Source: an uncultured Lachnospiraceae bacterium (GTDB taxonomy: Bacteria > Bacillota > Clostridia > Lachnospirales > Lachnospiraceae). Taken from it: a stretch of 48,607 bases of DNA. Of the stretch, positions 43,127 through 48,607 are shown one piece after another. The stretch is from NCBI GenBank assembly GCA_902793845.1, contig CADBFE010000036.1, forward strand, positions 1 through 48,607. The letters run 5' to 3'. A program made the position numbers and the translations under genes. Each line of letters begins with the position of its first letter. Within the stretch, counting starts at the first letter, position 1. A model generated the notes under the pieces. That model was not told where the DNA came from. It did not search any database and saw only the letters and a list, made by a program, of their open reading frames with translations.

Positions 43127-43885
43127 CTATTTCTTTGCGGCGATATCATTAATGACTTCACCGGCAATGATCAGGCCGACTACAGACGGTACAAATGCTG
43201 TGGACCCCGGAATATCCCGGCGCTCCGTGCATTTTCTTGTAGTTCCCGGCGGACAGACACAGTTCTGTCTGCAGCTTATGGACATATCTTCTACAGGTCT
43301 TAAAGGTTTTTCTTTTGAATAAACGACCTTAAGATTTTTGATGCCCCGCTTTTTGCATTCATGGCGCATCACTTTAGCCAGTGGACATACAGATGTCTCA
43401 AAAATATCAGCCACTTCAAAAAGCCCGGGATTCACTTTATTTCCGGCCCCCATTGAAGATATGACCGGCACACCGGCTTCCTTTGCTTTTTCTATGATGG
43501 ATAGTTTACCGGTAACCGTATCGATGGCATCTACCACATAATCGTATTCGCTAAAATCAAACTGATCTGCGGTCTCAGGCAGAAAAAAAGTTCTGAATGT
43601 TCTGACATTACAGTCCGGATTGATATCAAGAATCCTCTCCCTTGCAACATCGACCTTGTACTTACCTATAGTCTTTCTGGTAGCTATGATCTGACGATTG
43701 ATATTGGTAAGGCATACTTTGTCATCATCTATAAGATCGATAGAACCTACACCGGTCCTGGCCAGAGCTTCAACCACATAGCCGCCTACTCCGCCTATCC
43801 CAAAAACTGCAACATGGGAAGACGCGAGTCTTCCCATGACTTCTTCACCATATATTAATTGTGTCCTTGAAAACTGATTAAGCAT
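43127..43885 (-). CDS. tcdA: tRNA threonylcarbamoyladenosine dehydratase TcdA/CsdL
   Basis: 252 residues from the ATG at 43885 (AGGAA 8 nt upstream); two codons earlier is an in-frame TTG. An E1-like ThiF/MoeB-fold ATP-binding protein: FGIGGVGGYVVEALARTGVG nucleotide loop, DDDKVCLTNINRQI, DAIDTVTGKL, and SSMGAGNKVNPG as in TcdA. It activates the t6A37 carboxyl with ATP and cyclises it to ct6A in tRNA. The C-terminal segment CRQNCVCPPGTTRKC is cysteine-rich (four Cys); some TcdA relatives have a similar insertion, and metal binding is possible. It is separate from the TcdA toxin despite the name. Confidence 0.92.
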   Translation of the reverse strand: MLNQFSRTQLIYGEEVMGRLASSHVAVFGIGGVGGYVVEALARTGVGSIDLIDDDKVCLTNINRQIIATRKTIGKYKVDVARERILDINPDCNVRTFRTFFLPETADQFDFSEYDYVVDAIDTVTGKLSIIEKAKEAGVPVISSMGAGNKVNPGLFEVADIFETSVCPLAKVMRHECKKRGIKNLKVVYSKEKPLRPVEDMSISCRQNCVCPPGTTRKCTERRDIPGSTAFVPSVVGLIIAGEVINDIAAKK

Positions 43886-43907
43886 TTCCAACTTTCCTTT
43901 TAAAGTT

Positions 43908-45341
43908 TTAGAAGATTTTCAGTGCACTTCCCTTAACTTTTTTACTCTCATATACACCGCTATCCGCAAGTTTATAAAGTTCTTCGAAGGAATCTTTATT
44001 GCCTTCTTTAAAGAATGCCGCACCGGCGCTGACGAAGACTTTTTTGCCTCCAAGCTCCGGGATATCCATATCTTCGATTTCTTTAAAAGCTTTTTCCACC
44101 ATGGTCCTGCCGGTTTCTGCATCTTCCAGACCGCCGACATATACGGCATACTCATCGCCTCCCAGGCGGAAGATGATATCCTCATCTTTGAAAGTATGTT
44201 TTAATACATTCGCAATGCCGCGGATAACCTTATCTCCTACACTATGACCATAGTCATCGTTGATATCCTTAAACATGTCAACATCCATGATACAGAGCAT
44301 ACCTGCTTTATCCTGGCCCATTGCGTCAATCACTTTACGCTCACCGCTGCCTCTGTTTAAGATACCTGTCATGATATCGGTGCTGGCCAGTATCTCAAGA
44401 TTCTGACGCTCCTTTGCCGATTCCACGACATCGTCTACATTCTTAAAACCTGCCAGTATATCGCCACCCTGAATATTGGCATTAATGAGAATATACGTAA
44501 ACTGATAGTAATGTACCTCTCCATTATCGATAACACGGTAGCTGGAAACGTACTCAGAATTATCCTTAAGTTTGCTGTTGATCGTTTTCAGAGAAATGGC
44601 ATCGTACATCCACTCCTGATCCTCTGAATATACACGGTCCTTTACATACTGCTTATAGAGGACATCGTATGAATATACCTTTTCTCCTGCGCCCTCCATA
44701 CCTTTTGTAACATAACCGTCAAGCTTTAAGATCACCACATCTCCTGTCTTTGGATTGATCTTGAAGATATTGTAGTAATCGCGGCTTAAGGTCTCCACTA
44801 TATCAAGCTGTTCTCTTAAATACCGCTTATCTGAAATATGCTTGCGGATTGATTTATCAATATCCCGGAAGGCCAGAATAAAATTGTCAGTTTCACCCGG
44901 TTGTCCGGCAAGTGCAAAAGCCATCTGATGATAAGACATATTACCGTCATCGGCCAGTCGCATATAATCAAGAGAAAACAGTTCTCCGTCTTTAATACGT
45001 GAAAAGACAACATCCAGCTTTACGTCCCTCTGAATGCTCTCGATACTGTTTACCACGCACCTGTCTACATATTCCTCTATAAAACGGTCATAATTGTCAA
45101 ACCGAAAACCAAGTTCAACCGCATCACGATTCGTATTTTCTCCGGTTGAACGGTAGAGATACATCTTTTTTGTATTGGCATTAATGACCCATATTGTATG
45201 ATACTCTTTGCCGATACCGGTAATGATACCCATCAGACGGCGTATCCTCGCATTAAAATCCTCTACAAGCCCCCGCTGTTCCTCCGGATAGGCTTCCGGG
45301 TCGAGCAATTCATTTTCTTTTATAACTAAATCTGATTGCAT
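43908..45341 (-). CDS. Diguanylate cyclase with two PAS-like modules
   Basis: 477 residues, soluble. Two modules of about 130 residues (about 30-165 and 185-310) share the Y-x2-I-W/F-x-I/N-N opening and SYR/DYMR...F-x-DID closing of the repeats in the protein at 16338-18101. The GGDEF domain has GGDEY in FRLGGDEYAVYV and MDVDMFKDINDDYGHSVGD, intact for GTP binding. No RxxD site (KDED at that position). It likely makes cyclic di-GMP in response to a cytosolic ligand. GGGAG site; own promoter upstream. It lies 16 nt before the TcdA start, so the two may be cotranscribed. Confidence 0.86.
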   Translation of the reverse strand: MQSDLVIKENELLDPEAYPEEQRGLVEDFNARIRRLMGIITGIGKEYHTIWVINANTKKMYLYRSTGENTNRDAVELGFRFDNYDRFIEEYVDRCVVNSIESIQRDVKLDVVFSRIKDGELFSLDYMRLADDGNMSYHQMAFALAGQPGETDNFILAFRDIDKSIRKHISDKRYLREQLDIVETLSRDYYNIFKINPKTGDVVILKLDGYVTKGMEGAGEKVYSYDVLYKQYVKDRVYSEDQEWMYDAISLKTINSKLKDNSEYVSSYRVIDNGEVHYYQFTYILINANIQGGDILAGFKNVDDVVESAKERQNLEILASTDIMTGILNRGSGERKVIDAMGQDKAGMLCIMDVDMFKDINDDYGHSVGDKVIRGIANVLKHTFKDEDIIFRLGGDEYAVYVGGLEDAETGRTMVEKAFKEIEDMDIPELGGKKVFVSAGAAFFKEGNKDSFEELYKLADSGVYESKKVKGSALKIF

Positions 45342-45383
45342 ACTATCTCCCGCAACTGTTTTTATACTTTATTACTACATAAA

Positions 45384-45412
45384 ATTTTACAACACTATAT
45401 GCAAAGCGACAA
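45384..45412 (-). promoter_or_regulatory. Promoter of the two-module GGDEF gene
   Basis: Minus strand: TTGTCG (45412-45407), 17-nt spacer, TAAAAT (45389-45384), about 42 nt before the ATG. Confidence 0.6.
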
Positions 45413-45460
45413 TACTTGCCCTGTGACATTTTCTTTTACTTTTTTGTGTAAACTGAGTCT

Positions 45461-46624
45461 TTACTTTTGGTAAAGTTCAGCACCTGTCTTCAGTCTTGAA
45501 AGGCCATCTTCAAGCACGGACTCCGGACTGGCAAGATTCATCCGCAGGAACCCTTTTCCCACGCGGCCGTAAATCTCTCCATCGCTCAGGATAAGTCCCG
45601 TCTTTTCCCTGAGAAATTCACAAAAACCTGCGCCGTTTTCAGGCAGATTCCTGATATCCATCCAAAGCAGATATGTTGCATTGCCCTGAATGGGTCTGAT
45701 CCCTTTTATCCGTGTATTTATATAGTCTGTAGCCAGTTTCTTGTTTTTATCTATATAGCTGTTAAGGGCATCAAGCCATTCACCGCCTTTTGTAAACGCA
45801 GCCACCGCCGCTGTGACAGCAAAGGCATTTGGCTCCGCCACTTCATCAGTATTAAGTCCCCGCCATACCATATGACGTATCTTTTTATTCGCTGCAAATA
45901 CTGCTGCCGAATGGAGTCCGGCTATATTAAATGCCTTGCTGGGGCTGATTAAGGTCACGCTGATATCCCCGGCCGTATCAGAGACACTGGCAAAAGGGAC
46001 ATAGGATGTCCCCGGCGCCGTGATATCGCAGTGAATCTCATCCGATACAACCCTGACATCATACCTGGCACAAAGCTCCGCTACCTTGGCGAGCTCATCC
46101 TTTGTCCATATCCTGCCTCCGGGATTCTGGGGATTGCATAAGAGCATGAGAGATGTCTGAGGATCGGAAAGATCCTTTTCCAGCTGTTCAAAATCCATCT
46201 CATAATGATCATCCTTAAGGAGCAGAGGGCTCTCTATTACCTGCCTGCCGTTATTGATGATAGAATTAAAGAAAATATTGTAAACCGGCGTCTGCACCAA
46301 AACCTTTTCCGCCGGAGTCGTGAGTTTCCTTATGATGGAAGAAATCCCGGGAATAACGCCTGTGGTAAAAACGAGCCATTCCCTGTCTATCGTAAACTGA
46401 TGACGTTTTTTCCACCACGATATATACGCCTCATACCATTCATCCGGTATGCCGCTGTATCCAAAGATACCGTGATCTGCCCGTTTTTTTAATGCATCTA
46501 TGATCTCCGGTGCCGTGACAAAATCCATATCCGCAACCCACATGGGAAGCTCGCCGTCTGAAACATCCCATTTTTCGGAATTCGTTCCCCGCCGTTCTAT
46601 GATCCTGTCAAAATCGTATTTCAT
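45461..46624 (-). CDS. PLP-dependent MalY/PatB-type aminotransferase (C-S beta-lyase)
   Basis: 387 residues, class I/II aminotransferase fold. PatB/MalY hallmarks: MWVADMDF near the N terminus, FTTGVIPGISSIIRKLT, CNPQNPGGRIW, DEIHCDI, and the PLP lysine in SPSKAFNIAGL. Members cleave the C-S bond of cystathionine or cysteine conjugates giving pyruvate, ammonia and a thiol; MalY also acts as a repressor partner in E. coli. Its ATG overlaps the end of the DUF3737 gene by 4 nt (ATGA). The downstream region has only a weak short stem at the stop (CTTTAC/GTAAAG), and no clear terminator. Confidence 0.93.
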   Translation of the reverse strand: MKYDFDRIIERRGTNSEKWDVSDGELPMWVADMDFVTAPEIIDALKKRADHGIFGYSGIPDEWYEAYISWWKKRHQFTIDREWLVFTTGVIPGISSIIRKLTTPAEKVLVQTPVYNIFFNSIINNGRQVIESPLLLKDDHYEMDFEQLEKDLSDPQTSLMLLCNPQNPGGRIWTKDELAKVAELCARYDVRVVSDEIHCDITAPGTSYVPFASVSDTAGDISVTLISPSKAFNIAGLHSAAVFAANKKIRHMVWRGLNTDEVAEPNAFAVTAAVAAFTKGGEWLDALNSYIDKNKKLATDYINTRIKGIRPIQGNATYLLWMDIRNLPENGAGFCEFLREKTGLILSDGEIYGRVGKGFLRMNLASPESVLEDGLSRLKTGAELYQK

Positions 46625-47550
46625 TGCTTAGCTCCTCTGATTATCAGTTCTGTCTCATGACCCTGGCCGGAGCTCAGCTCAATGTCAGCAGACGTAAGGT
46701 ACTCCGGTTTTTTTCCGTTCCTTACAGTGATGGTCGTCTTACCCGGATCTATCCATTCCTTATCCATGACAACTACACCTATATCATCTGCGATGATGGT
46801 ACCTGAGATGGGATTGATGATACTGTCGATCCGCCCCCTGATATCCACATCAACTTTGGAATATTCAAAAACAAGTGACGTATTGGTCAGTGTACAGTCC
46901 TTAAGTACCAGATTGTCGATATAGCAAAATCCCTGAAGACTCTCTATGATGCAGTTTTTAAAGGTGAGATTTTTTGAATTCCATCCGAGATATTCACCTA
47001 CTATATAGGAGTCATAAACCGTCACATTTTCCGTGTTCCAGAAGCTGTCTTTTGAAAGGAGTCTGGCATTATGTATCTCAATATTTTTAGCCCCGTCAAA
47101 ACAGTAGTTGCCATAAAGGTCCAGGCCGTCCGCCTTTATGTTCTCACTGTCCTTGCCAAAGTAATCTCCGTTCGCCACCACGTTTTCAAGTACTACATTT
47201 TTACATGTCCAGAGTGTCTCATTGGCATGAGGCATTGAGACATTCTTAAGATGTACACCATCGCATCTGCGAAATTCCTTTGGTGCCTGGATCATCGTAT
47301 TCTCAATTGAAATATTTTCTCCATACCACATACCGGATCTGGACATCTCAAAAAAACTGCTGTCCTTTATACTCGCATTTTTAGCGTACCAGAGAGGGTA
47401 TTTCCAGCGAAAGCTCACATGCTTTGCATCCACATTTTCTGCATGCTTAAGGGGCGACTCACCATCATCAAAGATCACCCTTTCCAGTTTCAGTCCGTTT
47501 TCACGGTACAGGGCTCTTTCGCCCGAAAATATCTTGTCATTGTATTCCAT
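46621..47550 (-). CDS. DUF3737 family beta-helix protein
   Basis: 309 residues with short parallel-beta repeats of about 18-22 residues (FRWKYPLWYAKNASIKDSSF, then SGMWYGENISIENTMI, LWTCKNVVLENVVA, FDGAKNIEIHNARL, FWNTENVTVYDSYI, LGWNSKNLTFKNCI), predicting a right-handed beta-helix. This matches DUF3737, a cytosolic family of unknown function often next to aminotransferases or hydrolases. AGGAATAAA ribosome site and an extended -10 (TGATATAAT) upstream. Translationally coupled to the PatB gene, so a joint role in sulfur-amino-acid or toxic-thiol metabolism is possible but unproven. Confidence 0.85.
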   Translation of the reverse strand: MEYNDKIFSGERALYRENGLKLERVIFDDGESPLKHAENVDAKHVSFRWKYPLWYAKNASIKDSSFFEMSRSGMWYGENISIENTMIQAPKEFRRCDGVHLKNVSMPHANETLWTCKNVVLENVVANGDYFGKDSENIKADGLDLYGNYCFDGAKNIEIHNARLLSKDSFWNTENVTVYDSYIVGEYLGWNSKNLTFKNCIIESLQGFCYIDNLVLKDCTLTNTSLVFEYSKVDVDIRGRIDSIINPISGTIIADDIGVVVMDKEWIDPGKTTITVRNGKKPEYLTSADIELSSGQGHETELIIRGAKQ

Positions 47551-47641
47551 AGTATTTATTCCTCGTGTTGTCAGTATCGTGTTTATATTATATCAGATAT
47601 GCCTGTACTATAATATAGCCCCTAATATTCCGGACAGTATA

Positions 47642-47673
47642 AGAAAAGACGTATGAAACTAAAGTCTCATACG
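47642..47673 (-). terminator. Terminator of the 47720-48607 genes
   Basis: CGTATGAAACT (47650-47660) and AGTCTCATACG (47663-47673) pair over 11 bp with one G-U on the minus strand, then TCTTTTC. It lies about 46 nt after the stop at 47720. Confidence 0.8.
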
Positions 47674-47719
47674 CCCTGTCCGCCTTGTAGTTCATTCAAA
47701 TCATCCTCTGTATATTATC

Positions 47720-48007
47720 CTATTTGTCTTCATGTACTTTATTAAGATCACTCTTCATATATAATTCTGCAATTAAGTTCAGTTTTTTCACAAATGGATG
47801 ATCTGTTGGCCAACAGGCTTCAGCCATGCCCTTTGGATAATATGGATAAAATCTGTCCGGGTCTCTAACATAAGCCATTCTGCATATCTCACCTTGGACG
47901 TCTCTCAGTTGATCACATGTCATAAACGAAGGTCTGATGTCAGAATTTTTTAGCAAGATTCTTATTTCTTCTTTCGTTTCTCGTACAAGTCTGTCAAAAT
48001 CAACCAT
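47720..48007 (-). CDS. Small hypothetical protein
   Basis: 95 residues, soluble, with a helical N terminus (VRETKEEIRILLKNSDIRPSF) and a YPYYPKGMAEACWP segment. No family recognised. AGGG site 9-10 nt before the ATG. It follows the small ORF at 48014-48208 and the Crp/Fnr gene, and a terminator follows it, so it is probably the last gene of that unit. Confidence 0.55.
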   Translation of the reverse strand: MVDFDRLVRETKEEIRILLKNSDIRPSFMTCDQLRDVQGEICRMAYVRDPDRFYPYYPKGMAEACWPTDHPFVKKLNLIAELYMKSDLNKVHEDK

Positions 48008-48013
48008 TTACTA

Positions 48014-48208
48014 TTATCCCTTCCGATTTTGTAGCAGCCAGCTGACCGGTGCATCCGCATCAGTCCATTCGTTTTGTGGAAACAGACACAGGGCGATCCT
48101 TATGGCAGCAAGGACCCATATGATCTTTGTCGAAGTCTGTATACCATCCTTCTTTGCTCCGAACCTGTTCGTCCTGATATATTCCAACATAACATAGAAA
48201 ACCGTCAT
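48014..48208 (-). CDS. Short ORF, possible remnant of a membrane protein
   Basis: 64 codons with one hydrophobic segment (KIIWVLAAIRIALCLF) ending abruptly at SWLLQNRKG. It starts 11 nt after the Crp/Fnr stop with only a weak GGA-type ribosome site. The IRIALCLFPQN core looks like real protein sequence, but the length suggests a truncated or frameshifted remnant. Low confidence. Confidence 0.35.
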   Translation of the reverse strand: MTVFYVMLEYIRTNRFGAKKDGIQTSTKIIWVLAAIRIALCLFPQNEWTDADAPVSWLLQNRKG

Positions 48209-48219
48209 TGTAATCCGGT

Positions 48220-48607
48220 TTAATCTTCCTTCATTGCGCCTCGGATCCTGCTAAGAGACTCCGGTGTAATACCAAGATAAGTTGCTATATGTCTTTGAGA
48301 TACCCTCTCGCTAAGATTAGGATATAACTTTTTAAAATGTATGTATCTTTCGGTTGCATTTTCCGTAAGGAAGCCATTCTCCCTGTATATCTTATATCTC
48401 ATAGCGCTTTCTAAAAGATAAATCCAAATATCCTTAAACAAATCATTTTCTTTTATCATCTTTTTTATAGCCGCTGTCTCGCATATCATGATTGTTGTTT
48501 CTTCGAGCGTTTCCCACATACAGTTTCTATTTGTATATCCAAAAAAGCCCTCATCCATAAACATGACACCCTCCTGAGCAAAACCTCTTGTAATGTCATT
48601 TCCGTCA
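48220..48607 (-). CDS. Crp/Fnr-family regulator, C-terminal part (5' end outside the window)
   Basis: The frame is open past the ATG at 48564 to the window edge, giving DGNDITRGFAQEGVMF, the end of a cNMP-binding beta-barrel, so the true start lies outside. It then has the dimerisation helix and a C-terminal HTH_Crp (LYPNLSERVSQRHIATYLGITPESLSRIRGA). The recognition helix region ITPESLSRIR is intact. No Fnr-type cysteines are seen in the visible part. Typical of the Crp/Fnr proteins of anaerobic Firmicutes and Bacteroidetes that lack characterised ligands. Confidence 0.85.
   Translation of the reverse strand, partial: DGNDITRGFAQEGVMFMDEGFFGYTNRNCMWETLEETTIMICETAAIKKMIKENDLFKDIWIYLLESAMRYKIYRENGFLTENATERYIHFKKLYPNLSERVSQRHIATYLGITPESLSRIRGAMKED

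Noticed and set aside
38432..43885. Clostridial large toxin link (GT domain plus a gene named tcdA)
   Set aside because: The gene at 43127-43885 is the tRNA t6A dehydratase, unrelated to toxin TcdA, and the transferase is GT32-type rather than the toxin GT44 type; the large protein shows no toxin repeats.
46621..47550. Repeated motif as a possible DNA repeat array
   Set aside because: Periodic beta-helix turns of DUF3737; codons differ between repeats.
1..48607. tRNA, rRNA, riboswitch, insertion sequence or phage genes
   Set aside because: Scanned by eye for transposase/integrase motifs, cloverleaf and common riboswitch cores; nothing convincing was found, although small RNAs cannot be excluded without a covariance search.

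Overview
The window looks like chromosomal DNA of an anaerobic Clostridia-type Firmicute, most likely Lachnospiraceae (Butyrivibrio/Roseburia-like). This rests on moderate-low GC, strong AGGAGG ribosome sites, a CIRCE element on clpB, FeoA-FeoB fusion, ferredoxin-type aldo/keto reductase, many PAS-like/GGDEF proteins and Lachnospiraceae-style cell-surface proteins. The genus call is inference. I see no phage, insertion sequence, CRISPR array, rRNA or tRNA, and no intergenic gap above about 170 bases. Almost everything is on the minus strand. The plus-strand genes are a PfkB kinase (9275-10192) and a padR/DUF1700/DUF4097 operon (29344-31090).

Layout. 1-583: 5' end of clpB with promoter and CIRCE. 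611-3174: metal-efflux operon (HMA protein, CadA-type ATPase, ArsR repressor) behind a consensus promoter with an ArsR-type palindrome. 3192-9180: four-gene envelope operon (VanX-like M15 peptidase, lipoprotein, S11 D,D-carboxypeptidase, large GT-C-like membrane protein split in two frames). 9275-11838: sugar-phosphate kinase and a chemoreceptor, convergent and overlapping. 11965-15463: COG2984/4120/1101-type ABC importer plus a membrane protein. 15579-18101: two small membrane proteins and a triple-PAS GGDEF protein. 18204-21830: GntR/ABC-2 exporter operon whose ATPase has lost its Walker A region. 21898-24824: OhrR-type regulator and FeoAB iron transporter. 24858-29176: MoxR-DUF58-transglutaminase operon. 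29291-31147: PadR-DUF1700-DUF4097 operon. 31150-33669: small proteins, a CmpB-like membrane protein and a membrane GGDEF protein. 33757-38318: aldo/keto reductase, copper ATPase with a C-terminal CopZ-like domain, and LarE. 38432-42929: an unrecognised large cytosolic protein with a P-loop-like motif, overlapping a GT32 glycosyltransferase gene. 43127-48607: tRNA t6A dehydratase, two-module GGDEF protein, DUF3737/PatB pair, small hypotheticals and a partial Crp/Fnr regulator.

The points most worth a second look are: the U-UUU-UUA slippery heptamer with an upstream Shine-Dalgarno-like sequence exactly where the GT-C-like gene is split (4075-4096); the copper ATPase whose fused chaperone domain keeps its own ribosome site and ATG (34793); the Walker-A-less ABC ATPase (20662-21366); the hairpin/operator in front of feoAB; and the 1148-residue protein plus GT32 pair, the best candidate for an undescribed system.
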